Assembly: GCF_001425325.1 (NCBI RefSeq)
Contig: NZ_LMEH01000002.1
Coordinates: 785,630-849,629 of the forward strand
Length of the DNA: 64,000 bases
From: Leifsonia sp. Root1293
GTDB lineage: Bacteria; Actinomycetota; Actinomycetes; Actinomycetales; Microbacteriaceae
Direction of reading: 5' to 3'
In this document: positions 55,299 to 63,806 of the stretch, in pieces
Layout: every line of letters starts with the position of its first letter
Position numbering within the stretch: the first letter of the stretch is position 1
Made by a program: the position numbers and the translations under genes
The notes under the pieces: generated by a model
Databases searched by the model: none
What the model was told of the DNA's origin: nothing
Seen by the model: only the letters and a program-made list of their open reading frames with translations

Positions 55299-57503
55299 CT
55301 ACGGCTCGATCCAGTCGGGATCGCCACCGGTCCCGGCACGAGGTCCCGACGCGGGCGGCGGCGCCAGACCCGGCTCGGGGACGACCTCACCGGTGTCGCC
55401 AGGCTCACCCACCTCACCCGTCGCGCCCGGGTCAGCAGGGTCAGTCGGTTCACCCGTCTCGCCAGCCTCACCCAGATCGCCGGAGCCGTTCTGCGGCTCG
55501 ACCCGCCTGACGGAGGCATCCGTCGGCGTCCAGTCGGTGCGGAGGCGATCCGCCCAGGTCGTGAACGCGGCGTCGCCGGTGAGTCTCGCGAGGGTGTCGA
55601 GTTGCCACGAGTGGATCACGTGGTAGGTCTGGTTCTGCCAGAGCGGGCTGTGACAGTAGGTGACCTGCACGCAGTAGTACGACACCCCGCCCTTCACGCG
55701 GACGAGCGGCATCATCCGCTCGAGCACGGTGGTTCCTCCTCCGGTGAAGTAGCGCGCGGTCTCGGGGTTGCCGGTGTAGCGCCAGTAGTCGTACAGGCCG
55801 AACATCGCGAAGATCTGCCCGTTGAGCACGAGCAGTGGCGGCTGATCTCCGGCGTACTCCTCGAAGTAGAGGTGGTTGTCGATGACGAGTGACGACGACG
55901 GCGCCGAGCCCGACTTCGCCTGGGCGAAGCTCGTCCAGGTGCGGTCGGCCGCGGTGCTCCAGCGCTTGTCGCCCGTCTGCTGGGCGAGCCGCACGAACAG
56001 GGACAGGGCCTGACCCTGCGCCATGCCCGAGTACCACGGCGCCGAGATGGTGCGCTCGTAGTAGGTCCACGGGAAGGAGTAGGGGTACCACCAGCCGCCG
56101 TCGCGCACCGTGTGCATGTCGATGAGCCGCTGGCCGTGTCGCACGGCGCGGTCGAGCCAGACCTTCTTGCCCGTGCGCTTGTATTCCATGAGCGCCGAGA
56201 TCCCGTACTGCGCGTAGGCGACCGGGTGATCCGCCCGCGCGCCGGTGTCGCGGCGCAGGTAGATGCGCAATCCTGTCGAGTCGAGCTTGATCGAGGGGTC
56301 GGCGACGTTCACCGGCGGACGATCCGAGTACGGAACGGCAGCCTTGGCGTTCAGAGTCCAGGGCGAGAGGGCCCAGCTGGTGAGCGGCTGGTCGGTGACG
56401 GGATAGACGCAACGGACGTTCGACGCGGCCGTGTTCGACACCACGGCCGTGCCGCCCAGCACCACGGCACTCGTGGCGCCGACGGAGTCGATGGCATCGC
56501 CGACTGCTGGATGCACGCAGTCGCGCGGAGAGACGTTCAGGGGCGCTGCGAGCCGGCCCGCCAGGGCGGCCGCGGCGAGGGCGTCGGGGAAGTCGAGCCC
56601 TGTGGCGAGGAACGTGGTCGAGGAGGATCCGGCCGGGAAGTACGCCTGGTTGACCAGCGCTGCGGTGTCGTAGCGGGTCGTACCGCCGTAGCGCTTCACC
56701 GCATATCCCGCCTTCTGCAGCTGCCGACGGATGCCGTCGCTCACCGCACCTGTTCCGCCGGCGATGGCGACCGAGGTGACACCCAGCTTCGCCAGAGCGG
56801 CCATCGTCGCCGGGGGAACCGTGGACACCGCGCCGTCGACGAGCACGACGGGCGCGCGCATGGCGCCGGCGGCTCCCGAGGCGGCGAGAGCGTCGGGGAA
56901 GGTGCGGCCCGTCGCGATGATCGCGTGCTCGGAGCGTGTGAAGGCCGCCTTGAGGATCGCGAGACCGGTGGCGTACCTGTCGGCACCGGCGAGACGCTTC
57001 GTGGGGGCCAGCCGGCCGAGTGCCGTGGCCACGGTCGCCGACACGGCGCCGGTTCCTCCGACGACCCGGATGGCGGCGGGCCGCAGTCGCTTCAGCTCGG
57101 CCATCACCGCGCTCGGCAGGCTGGTGGGGGCCGTCAGGAGGAGCGGTCCGCCCGCCAGTGCTGCTGCCGATGCCGCCGACAGGGCGTCGGGGAAGTCGGC
57201 TCCGGAGGCCACGTAGACCACGGGCACCCCGGGCGCGTACCGCTTCGACACCGCGACAGCGGTCTCGTAACGCGAGGCGCCGCTCAGCCGGGTGATGCCG
57301 GCCGGGAACGGTGCGGGCGGCGCGGATGCAGCGGACGCAGGTGCGGCGGATGCCGACGAACCCGAGGTGGCCGGCCACGCGGTCGGCGTCGCGGATGCAG
57401 CCGACGAGGCCGGCATCGCGGCGGCCGGGCCGACGACGGCGAGCTGCGCGACCAGTGTGAGGGCGAACGCGACGACGACGGTGCTGGCAGCGCGTGAACG
57501 CAT
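55299..57503 (-). CDS. secreted cell-wall-bound protein: cell wall binding 2 repeats plus D-glucuronyl C5-epimerase-like domain
   Basis: 734 residues. After a signal peptide (VVVAFALTLVAQLAVVGPAA) come three cell-wall-binding-2 (CWB2) repeats at about residues 65-350, each with RY-T and FPDALAA motifs (GASRYETAVAVSKRYAPGVP, GADRYATGLAILKAAFTRSE). About 375-690 is similar to the D-glucuronyl C5-epimerase C-terminal domain: YAQYGISALMEYKRTGKKVW, DGGWWYPYSFPWTYYERTIS, PWYSGMAQGQALSLFVRLAQ. The tail is a Gly-Glu-Thr-Pro collagen-like run. It probably modifies a uronic-acid polymer at the cell surface. Confidence 0.82.
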   Translation of the reverse strand: MRSRAASTVVVAFALTLVAQLAVVGPAAAMPASSAASATPTAWPATSGSSASAAPASAASAPPAPFPAGITRLSGASRYETAVAVSKRYAPGVPVVYVASGADFPDALSAASAAALAGGPLLLTAPTSLPSAVMAELKRLRPAAIRVVGGTGAVSATVATALGRLAPTKRLAGADRYATGLAILKAAFTRSEHAIIATGRTFPDALAASGAAGAMRAPVVLVDGAVSTVPPATMAALAKLGVTSVAIAGGTGAVSDGIRRQLQKAGYAVKRYGGTTRYDTAALVNQAYFPAGSSSTTFLATGLDFPDALAAAALAGRLAAPLNVSPRDCVHPAVGDAIDSVGATSAVVLGGTAVVSNTAASNVRCVYPVTDQPLTSWALSPWTLNAKAAVPYSDRPPVNVADPSIKLDSTGLRIYLRRDTGARADHPVAYAQYGISALMEYKRTGKKVWLDRAVRHGQRLIDMHTVRDGGWWYPYSFPWTYYERTISAPWYSGMAQGQALSLFVRLAQQTGDKRWSTAADRTWTSFAQAKSGSAPSSSLVIDNHLYFEEYAGDQPPLLVLNGQIFAMFGLYDYWRYTGNPETARYFTGGGTTVLERMMPLVRVKGGVSYYCVQVTYCHSPLWQNQTYHVIHSWQLDTLARLTGDAAFTTWADRLRTDWTPTDASVRRVEPQNGSGDLGEAGETGEPTDPADPGATGEVGEPGDTGEVVPEPGLAPPPASGPRAGTGGDPDWIEP

Positions 57504-57513
57504 ATGAGAAGTT

Positions 57514-57590
57514 CCCCCGGGCGGTACTGGATCGGTCAGAGGCGCTGGCGTCCTCGCGCTGCGACACTAACATCCCGAGTCGCCCGGGGG
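57514..57590. other. 10-bp inverted repeat enclosing the epimerase leader, covering its ribosome site
   Basis: CCCCCGGGCG (57514-57523) and CGCCCGGGGG (57581-57590), perfect, 57 bases apart. On the minus strand the copy near the start codon contains the GGGGGA ribosome site of the epimerase-like gene, so pairing with the distal copy could hide it. Confidence 0.4.
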
Positions 57591-57598
57591 CGTGCCGG

Positions 57599-58405
57599 TC
57601 AGGCCGAGGCGACAGTCGAGGGCGCCGACGACACCCCCGCTGACGACACCGCCGCCGGCGTCCCCGCCAACCAGTCGACGAACCGCGTCGTGGCCAGGGT
57701 CGCTCCCGGCCCCGGCAGCAGCTCATCCTCCTCGAGCCTCGTGCCGAAGTACTGCGCCAGCGGATCGGCCACGACCTCGCGCGAGTCCTGTCTGATGGCC
57801 AGCCCCCGCCGCACGATCTCCGCGAGCCGGAATCGCTCGGGGCCGGCGAACTCGGTCGTCCCGTTCACCGGCCCGCCGAGGGCGACGGCGGCCGTCGCGG
57901 CAGCGACGTCATCCGCCGCCATCGGCTGGATGAGGGCGTCGGACACACGAACCGCGCCGCGCACGAAGGCGGCATCCGCGATGCTCTGGATGAACTCGAA
58001 GAACTGCGTCGCGTGAACGAGGGAGAACGGCCGACCGGATGCCCGCACCAGTCGCTCCTGCGCTGCCTTCGCGGCGAAGTAGCCGCCCTCGGTGCGTGCG
58101 AGCCTGTCGGTGCCGACGACGGACAGCACGACGTGGTGAGCGACCCCTGCCGCCGCCCCGTAGGTGAGCAGATTCAGCGTCGATCCGTAGAAGAATTCGT
58201 TCGCCTCGCGTTCGTCGAGGTAACCGGAGTTCGACACGTCCACCACTGTCTCGACTCCCGTGAGCGCCTCCGCGAGACCCTCGCCGGTGTAGGAGTTGAC
58301 GCCCGTGGCCCGGGATGCCGCGATGACGTCGTGACCGCCGGCGCGAAGCAGCGAGACGAGTCGGGTTCCGATGAGGCCGGTGCCGCCGATGACCGCGATG
58401 CGCAT
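57599..58405 (-). CDS. NAD(P)H-binding SDR-like protein (paralogue 1)
   Basis: 268 residues. MRIAVIGGTGLIGTRLVSLL is the atypical SDR nucleotide site; VVDVSNSGYLDEREANEFFY, HHVVLSVVGTDRLARTEGGY and FSLVHATQFFEFIQSIADAA mark the NmrA/NAD(P)-binding family. Function unknown. Seven bases separate its start from the stop of a clearly related gene upstream; together a tandem duplication and one operon. No catalytic YxxxK is apparent. Confidence 0.83.
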   Translation of the reverse strand: MRIAVIGGTGLIGTRLVSLLRAGGHDVIAASRATGVNSYTGEGLAEALTGVETVVDVSNSGYLDEREANEFFYGSTLNLLTYGAAAGVAHHVVLSVVGTDRLARTEGGYFAAKAAQERLVRASGRPFSLVHATQFFEFIQSIADAAFVRGAVRVSDALIQPMAADDVAAATAAVALGGPVNGTTEFAGPERFRLAEIVRRGLAIRQDSREVVADPLAQYFGTRLEEDELLPGPGATLATTRFVDWLAGTPAAVSSAGVSSAPSTVASA

Positions 58406-58411
58406 GATCGG

Positions 58412-59197
58412 CTACCGCGCCGCAGCAGGCTGGGCAGTGCCGCCTGAGGCCTGCGACTGGGCGTCGAGCCACTGGCCGAACGAGGTCGTCGCCAGTCGTG
58501 CGTCCGGCCCGGCGCTCAGCTCGTCTCCCGAGAGCGTCGTGCCGAAGTACTGGGCCTCGGGATCCGAGACGACGTCCCTGGAGTCGCCGGCGGCCGCGAG
58601 CACGGTGCGGACGAGCTCGTCCTGGCCGAGGCGCTCGGGGCCGGCGATCTCGATCGTGCCGTTCAGCGGTTCGTTCGCGGCGACCCTCGCCACGTCGATC
58701 GCGACATCCGCTGCAGCGATCGGCTGCATGATCCCCGTCGACACCCGTGCGACGCCGTCGACCGTCGCCGCGTCGGCGATGCGTCCCATGAACTCGTAGA
58801 ACTGGGTCGCGCGCACGATGGAGAAGGGCAGGCCCGACTCCTCGATGAGCTTCTCCTGGGCCACCTTGGCCCGCAAATATCCGCTGTCGGGAAGGCGCTC
58901 TGCTCCGACGATGGACAGGGCGACGTGATGGGTGACTCCGGCCTCTCGTTCGGCGGCGATCAGGTTGCCCGTCGAGGTCGTGAAGAACTCGAGCACATCG
59001 GCATCCGCGAACGAGGGCGAGTTCGACACGTCGACGACGACGTTCGCGCCGACGAGCACCTCGGCGAGGCCCTCACCGGTGATGGTGTTCACTCCGGAGT
59101 TCGGCGACGCGGGAATCGCGTCGTGACCGTGCTCGGCGAGGTGCTGCACGACCTGGGATCCGACGAGGCCGGTGCCTCCGATGACGACGATCTTCAT
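58412..59197 (-). CDS. NAD(P)H-binding SDR-like protein (paralogue 2)
   Basis: 261 residues, same architecture as the next gene: MKIVVIGGTGLVGSQVVQHL, VVDVSNSPSFADADVLEFFT, HHVALSIVGAERLPDSGYLR, FSIVRATQFYEFMGRIADAA and SDPEAQYFGTTLSGDELSAG. The two are about half identical along the length. AAGGAA ribosome site. First gene of the pair. Confidence 0.83.
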   Translation of the reverse strand: MKIVVIGGTGLVGSQVVQHLAEHGHDAIPASPNSGVNTITGEGLAEVLVGANVVVDVSNSPSFADADVLEFFTTSTGNLIAAEREAGVTHHVALSIVGAERLPDSGYLRAKVAQEKLIEESGLPFSIVRATQFYEFMGRIADAATVDGVARVSTGIMQPIAAADVAIDVARVAANEPLNGTIEIAGPERLGQDELVRTVLAAAGDSRDVVSDPEAQYFGTTLSGDELSAGPDARLATTSFGQWLDAQSQASGGTAQPAAAR

Positions 59198-59364
59198 GAG
59201 CGGGTTCCTTCCGTCATGGCTAGCGGTGATTCCGCTGCCTTCACCAAGCTCAGACCGGGTGGCGATGTCTTCTGTGACGGATGCCGCCAGATCAGTCGCG
59301 CACCGGGCCGACCGGGACTACCGTGATGCGCACGGCCGCACGTGCGCAAAGGAAGGACGGGACC

Positions 59365-59718
59365 ATGGACGCCACCCCGGAGGAGATCGCTCGAGCCTTC
59401 TCCAGCCACCGCTTCGAGGATGCCCTCCCGTACCTCGCCGACGACGTCGTCTGGAGCCTGGTCGGTGCAGACCCCGTGCTCGGACGCGACGCCGTGGAGA
59501 AGCTCTGCCGGGGCACCGCCGCCGACCTCGCCGAAGCCACCACGGAGTTCCAGCGGTTCCGCACAGTGGTGGGGGAGGACAGCGTCGTGGTCGACAGCCT
59601 GGCCCGCTACACGGAGGCCGGGGGAGAGGTCTCCGTCGTCGCATCGTGCGACATCTATGATTTCGTCGACGGCAGAGTGACCGAGATCATCTCGTACACG
59701 GTCGACGTCGGGGAGTGA
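59365..59718 (+). CDS. SnoaL-like/nuclear-transport-factor-2 domain protein
   Basis: 117 residues. EIARAFSSHRFEDALPYLAD, VVWSLVGADPVLGRDAVEKL and CDIYDFVDGRVTEIISYTVD are typical of SnoaL-like NTF2 folds, small cone-shaped domains that act as cyclases, isomerases or ligand carriers. Function unknown. GGAAGGACGGG precedes the ATG. Divergent from the NAD(P)-binding pair. Confidence 0.8.
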   Translation: MDATPEEIARAFSSHRFEDALPYLADDVVWSLVGADPVLGRDAVEKLCRGTAADLAEATTEFQRFRTVVGEDSVVVDSLARYTEAGGEVSVVASCDIYDFVDGRVTEIISYTVDVGE

Positions 59719-59763
59719 GCCGACGGGATCGGCCCACCAGCCGACAACGTCTGCGGGCGTCCC

Positions 59764-60231
59764 TCAGGCGTTCTCGAGCTCGGAGATCACGATCTTCTTC
59801 TGACTCATCATCACCTGGACCTGCGCCGGCGTCCGTGTGAGGTCACTCATGTTCGCCGGCACGATCTGCCAGCTGACGCCGAACTGGTCCTTGCACCAAC
59901 CGCACTGCTCCGACGCCGGCACGTGAGAGAGCTTGGCCCAGTAGTGGTCGATCTCGGCCTGATCGGCGCAGCTCACCACGAACGAGATCGACTCGGAGAA
60001 CGTGAACATGGGCCCGCCGTCGAGGCAGACGAAGTCCATGCCGTTCAGCGTGAACTGACCGTTCAGCACCTTGCCCTTCATGCCGGCGAAGTGAGAGTCG
60101 ATCGACTCGTCGGGGTACTCCTCGATCGCGCGGATGCGGGAGTTCGGGAACACCTCCACGTAGTACTCCATCGCCTCCCGGGCCCTGTCGTCGAACCACA
60201 GGCACGGAGTGATGGGTGAGAGCTCGGCCAT
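59764..60231 (-). CDS. VOC/PhnB-like (3-demethylubiquinone methyltransferase-like fold) protein
   Basis: 155 residues. ITPCLWFDDRAREAMEYYVE, VFPNSRIRAIEEYPDES, VLNGQFTLNGMDFVCLDGGP and CGWCKDQFGVSWQIVPANMS are diagnostic of the PhnB/YjdN family, once misnamed 3-demethylubiquinone-9 3-methyltransferase. Real activity unknown. GGGAGG precedes the ATG. Divergent from the PadR operon; shares the 170-base space that carries PadR-type dyads. Confidence 0.87.
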   Translation of the reverse strand: MAELSPITPCLWFDDRAREAMEYYVEVFPNSRIRAIEEYPDESIDSHFAGMKGKVLNGQFTLNGMDFVCLDGGPMFTFSESISFVVSCADQAEIDHYWAKLSHVPASEQCGWCKDQFGVSWQIVPANMSDLTRTPAQVQVMMSQKKIVISELENA

Positions 60232-60333
60232 GGTGAACCTCCCTGTTCGCTGGCATGCGGTCACAACGCTACGCGCAGGCCAGCACCGTCGCATCCGGAA
60301 TCCCACTTGCGCGAAGCGGTATTCGGTGTCACT

Positions 60334-60347
60334 ATGTACTGGTACTC
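60334..60347. promoter_or_regulatory. PadR-type dyad 1
   Basis: ATGTACTGGTACTC, imperfect, aligns with dyad 2 at a spacing of 23 bases. Confidence 0.5.
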
Positions 60348-60356
60348 AACATCACT

Positions 60357-60370
60357 GAGTACTAGTACTC
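60357..60370. promoter_or_regulatory. PadR-type dyad 2 (perfect 14-bp palindrome)
   Basis: GAGTACTAGTACTC is a perfect palindrome 31 bases before the padR start codon, in an AT-rich stretch. Probably bound by the PadR protein to control its own operon. Confidence 0.65.
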
Positions 60371-60401
60371 ACCATCGCCGAGTAGTTCAAGGGAGGGCAC
60401 A

Positions 60402-60758
60402 GTGGGCAAGCAGCAGATGACCGAGATGCTCAAGGGCACGCTTGAGGGCATCGTGCTCGCGATCGTGGCCTCCGAGCCCGCATACGGCTACGAGATCACC
60501 GCGAAGCTGCGGGACGAGGGCTTCTCCGACATCGTCGAGGGCACCGTCTATGCACTGCTCCTCAGGATCGAGCAGCGCGGACTCGTCGACGTGACGAAGG
60601 TCCCGTCGGAGAAGGGTCCGCCACGCAAGGTGTACTCGCTGAACGCACAGGGACGCGAGTACCTCGACGAGTTCTGGAAGAGCTGGAGCTTCCTCGCAGA
60701 ACGCATCGCGCAGCTCCACCAGCACCACACCGACAACCAGCAGCACGAAGGAGAATGA
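60402..60758 (+). CDS. PadR family transcriptional regulator
   Basis: 118 residues. KGTLEGIVLAIVASEPAYGY, EITAKLRDEGFSDIVEGTVY and ALLLRIEQRGLVDVTKVPSE, then RKVYSLNAQGREYLDEFW, form the PadR winged helix and C-terminal helix. GTG start after AAGGGAGG. Head of a four-gene operon with ATGA overlaps throughout, ending in an ABC exporter; the usual pattern is a repressor released when the exporter substrate binds. Confidence 0.9.
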   Translation: MGKQQMTEMLKGTLEGIVLAIVASEPAYGYEITAKLRDEGFSDIVEGTVYALLLRIEQRGLVDVTKVPSEKGPPRKVYSLNAQGREYLDEFWKSWSFLAERIAQLHQHHTDNQQHEGE

Positions 60759-61129
60759 CCATGGCCGCGAAGTGGATCGAGACCCTCACGGGCTCGCTCG
60801 AGCAGAAGAAGCAGTACAAGCAGGACAAGGCCCGCATCGACGGCCTGGCCGAACCGTACGGAACCGCCGCGAAGGCGATGCACCGCTACCTCATGTACTA
60901 CGGCGGCATCACCGACGGCGACACCCTCATCACGATGTTCCACGATCTCGCCGATCTGTGGGAGCGAGCCGCCATCGACGGAACGCCCGTGCGCGACATC
61001 GTCGGTGATGACCCGGCGGAGTTCGCCGAGACGTTCGCCCAGGCGTACACCGGCGAGAAGTGGATCGACAAGGAGCGCGCACGCCTCAACAAGGCGATCG
61101 ACGACGCAGAGGGGAAGGATCGCAGATGA
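60755..61129 (+). CDS. DUF1048 family protein
   Basis: 124 residues, helical: WIETLTGSLEQKKQYKQDKA, LAEPYGTAAKAMHRYLMYYG and FHDLADLWERAAIDGTPVRD. DUF1048 proteins are almost always the second gene after a PadR regulator in exporter operons; role unknown. Overlaps both neighbours by four bases. Confidence 0.87.
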   Translation: MTMAAKWIETLTGSLEQKKQYKQDKARIDGLAEPYGTAAKAMHRYLMYYGGITDGDTLITMFHDLADLWERAAIDGTPVRDIVGDDPAEFAETFAQAYTGEKWIDKERARLNKAIDDAEGKDRR

Positions 61130-61956
61130 CCACCGCCCAGGCCGTCGCGCCCGCGATCAGGGTGCACGGCATCGAGAAGTCCTTCAAGGACCTGCAGGTG
61201 CTGCGCGGCGTCGACTTCGATGTCGCAGCCGGCAGCATCTTCGCCCTGCTCGGGTCGAACGGCGCAGGCAAGACCACGCTCGTGCGCATCCTGTCGACCC
61301 TGCTGAAGGCCGACGCGGGTGCCGCATCCGTTCACGGCTTCGATGTCGTCGCCTCAGCGGGCGACGTGCGCGAGTCGATCAGCCTGACCGGCCAGTTCGC
61401 CGCCGTCGACGAGGTGCTCACCGGACGCGAGAACCTCGTGCTGGTGGCGAAGCTCCGACACCTGAGGAACCCGGGCGCAATCGCCGACGAGTTGCTCACC
61501 CGATTCGCGCTGACGGATGCCGGCAGCCGACGGGCCGGCACCTACTCGGGCGGAATGCGGCGCAGGCTCGACATCGCGATGAGCCTGATCGGCAACCCGC
61601 CGATCATCTTCCTCGACGAGCCGACCACGGGGCTCGACCCCCAGGCGCGCAAGGAGGTGTGGCAGACCGTCAAGACCCTGGCCGGCCAGGGCACCACGGT
61701 GCTGCTCACGACGCAGTACCTCGACGAGGCCGAGTACCTCGCGGACCGCATCGCGATCCTCCACGAGGGCACCATCATCCAGAACGGCACCCTCGACGAG
61801 CTCAAGCGCCTCCTCCCGGCGGCGACGGTCGAATACGTCGAGAAGCAGCCGTCCCTCGAGGACGTCTTCCTCGCCCTGACCGGTCATGCCGGCAGCACGG
61901 ATGCCGGGACCACGGATGCCGCAGCGGCAGCACAGACAGAAGGAGAGAAGCGATGA
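61126..61956 (+). CDS. ABC transporter ATPase (DrrA-like)
   Basis: 276 residues, single ATPase domain: Walker A LLGSNGAGKTTLVRILSTLL, signature TYSGGMRRRLDIAMSLIGNP, Walker B PPIIFLDEPTTGLDPQARKE and a DrrA-type C-terminal segment (VEYVEKQPSLEDVFLALTGH). Drives the permease encoded next, exporting a drug-like or lipid compound. Translation coupled on both sides by ATGA. Confidence 0.9.
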   Translation: MTTAQAVAPAIRVHGIEKSFKDLQVLRGVDFDVAAGSIFALLGSNGAGKTTLVRILSTLLKADAGAASVHGFDVVASAGDVRESISLTGQFAAVDEVLTGRENLVLVAKLRHLRNPGAIADELLTRFALTDAGSRRAGTYSGGMRRRLDIAMSLIGNPPIIFLDEPTTGLDPQARKEVWQTVKTLAGQGTTVLLTTQYLDEAEYLADRIAILHEGTIIQNGTLDELKRLLPAATVEYVEKQPSLEDVFLALTGHAGSTDAGTTDAAAAAQTEGEKR

Positions 61957-62717
61957 CCACCCACGTCATCGGCGACACCGGTGTGCTCACCGGGAGGTCG
62001 CTGCGCCACATCCTCCGCAGCCCAGACACGATCATCACCACGGCCGTCACCCCGATCGCCCTGATGCTGCTGTTCGTGTACGTGCTCGGTGGAGCGATCG
62101 ACACCGGATCCGACGAGTCGTACATCGACTACATGCTCCCGGGCATCCTGCTAATCACCATCGCGTCGGGAATCGCGTACACCTCGTACAGGCTCTTCCT
62201 CGACCTGCAGGGCGGCATCTTCGAGCGCTTCCAGTCCATGCCGATCGCCCGGTCGAGCGTGCTCTGGGCGCATGTGCTCACCTCGGTGGTCGCGAACCTC
62301 GTGTCGATCGCCATCGTGATCGGCGTCGGGCTGATCCTCGGGTTCCGCACCGGAGCCGATCTCGGCGCCTGGCTCGCCGTCGCCGGCATCCTGGTGTTGT
62401 TCACCCTGGCCCTCACGTGGCTCGCCGTGGTCGCCGGGCTCTCGGCGAAGACCGTCGACGGCGCGAGCGCGTTCAGCTATCCGTTGATCTTCCTGCCCTT
62501 CATCAGCTCGGCATTCGTGCCGACCGAGTCGATGCCCGGTCCGGTGGCCTGGTTCGCCGAGAACCAGCCCGTGACGTCGATCGTCGACACCACGCGTGCC
62601 CTGTTCGCCGGGCAGCCCGTCGGCAGCGACATCTGGGTCGCCCTGGCCTGGCTCGTCGGCATCCTGGTGATCGCCTACCTCTGGGCGAACGCCATCTACA
62701 GGCGGAAGTTCAGCTGA
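61953..62717 (+). CDS. ABC-2 type transporter permease (DrrB-like)
   Basis: 254 residues, six membrane spans (TAVTPIALMLLFVYVLGGAI first; ALAWLVGILVIAYLWANAIY last), typical ABC-2 membrane domain with YIDYMLPGILLITIASGIAY and FLPFISSAFVPTESMP. Partner of the DrrA-like ATPase in a putative drug or lipid exporter. Last gene of the padR operon. Confidence 0.88.
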   Translation: MTTHVIGDTGVLTGRSLRHILRSPDTIITTAVTPIALMLLFVYVLGGAIDTGSDESYIDYMLPGILLITIASGIAYTSYRLFLDLQGGIFERFQSMPIARSSVLWAHVLTSVVANLVSIAIVIGVGLILGFRTGADLGAWLAVAGILVLFTLALTWLAVVAGLSAKTVDGASAFSYPLIFLPFISSAFVPTESMPGPVAWFAENQPVTSIVDTTRALFAGQPVGSDIWVALAWLVGILVIAYLWANAIYRRKFS

Positions 62718-62744
62718 CGCTCACGGCGTCGCCCGCTCGGCACC

Positions 62745-63299
62745 TCACCGTCCGTTCCCGGCCGGTCGGGTGCCGAGCAGCATGTTCACGCCCCAGCTCG
62801 CGATGATCGTGAATGCGAGCGCTCCGGCCATCGAGAGGATTCCGGTCGGATCGGCGATCACGCCGAGGCTGATGATCATGGTGGTGGCACCGGCGGGCGG
62901 ATGCGGCAGGCGGAGCGCCGACAGGACGAACGCCGTGATGCCCACCGAGAGGGCTGCCGCGGCGAGGTAGGCGGGCGTGAGCCCCTGGTCGGGCGCCGAC
63001 GGCTGGCCGTTGAGGCCGAAGACGAGGAGACAGAGCACGCCGGCGCCGATGCCCACGGCATGACCGACGGCGGCGTTCAGCGGCCGGGAAGACGGACTTC
63101 CCGCCGAACCGAAGATCAGCATCACCGTCGGCCCCAGGCTCGGGAACAGCCACGGCGATCGCAGGGCGAGACCGATCGCCCCGCAGGCCGCCAGCACCGC
63201 GATGCTCAGCACCCCCACGTAGGCTGCGGTGCCGCTCGGCCCGGCGGCATCCGTCATCCGATCCAAGACCGACCGCCGGCGCACGTCACTCGAGCTCAT
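62745..63299 (-). CDS. HPP family membrane protein
   Basis: 184 residues, five membrane spans. SPWLFPSLGPTVMLIFGSAG, SPSSRPLNAAVGHAVGIGAG and LRLPHPPAGATTMIISLGVI contain the HPP motif that names the family. Plastid and cyanobacterial members move nitrite; here it lies just after a molybdopterin oxidoreductase gene that could make nitrite. AGGAGGA ribosome site. Converges on the ABC permease. Confidence 0.87.
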   Translation of the reverse strand: MSSSDVRRRSVLDRMTDAAGPSGTAAYVGVLSIAVLAACGAIGLALRSPWLFPSLGPTVMLIFGSAGSPSSRPLNAAVGHAVGIGAGVLCLLVFGLNGQPSAPDQGLTPAYLAAAALSVGITAFVLSALRLPHPPAGATTMIISLGVIADPTGILSMAGALAFTIIASWGVNMLLGTRPAGNGR

Positions 63300-63344
63300 G
63301 ATTCCTCCTGTCGATCCGTCTGGTGTCTTCTGTGAGCCGTGGCT

Positions 63345-63806
63345 TCACGAAGCCGCGATGAGCGCCTGCGGTGCCGCCTGCTTCATGCGGGTGCGCAGCC
63401 ACGCCAGCTGGGTCTCGGTCTGCTTCTCGCCCGCCCTGACGACCTCGAGGCTCTCGCGGTCGCGGAGCGCCTGAACCGCCTGGTCGAGCATGATCCAGGT
63501 CACGTCGAGCAGGCTCGCGAGCAGGTAGAGGTCCTGCAGGTCGCGCAGCAGCCCGAGTGGGCCGCTCCGAACCTCGTCGAGGGAGTCGGCATGGAGGCGC
63601 TCGGGCTCGTCATCGGGGGTGGACTCGCCGTAGCGGTCGATCATCGGCTGCAGGGCGGCCACCTGGCCGTCGCACTGGCCCGCGAGCGTGAGGCACAGGA
63701 AGTGAACGTCGGGTTCATCCCCATGCCCGTCGGCGACCTGCCGATACGCCGCGGCAAGCGTGCGCTCGCTCTCGACGAGCAGCCCGATGTACACGGGAAG
63801 CATCAT
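63345..63806 (-). CDS. hypothetical helical protein of the molybdopterin-oxidoreductase operon
   Basis: 153 residues, predicted all-helical, soluble: LPVYIGLLVESERTLAAAYR, HFLCLTLAGQCDGQVAALQP, DLQDLYLLASLLDVTWIMLD and KQTETQLAWLRTRMKQAAPQ. It may be a small partner or maturation protein for the oxidoreductase; I do not recognise a named family. GGAGGAG precedes two adjacent ATGs; the first (63806) overlaps the upstream stop by four bases (ATGA). Confidence 0.7.
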   Translation of the reverse strand: MMLPVYIGLLVESERTLAAAYRQVADGHGDEPDVHFLCLTLAGQCDGQVAALQPMIDRYGESTPDDEPERLHADSLDEVRSGPLGLLRDLQDLYLLASLLDVTWIMLDQAVQALRDRESLEVVRAGEKQTETQLAWLRTRMKQAAPQALIAAS

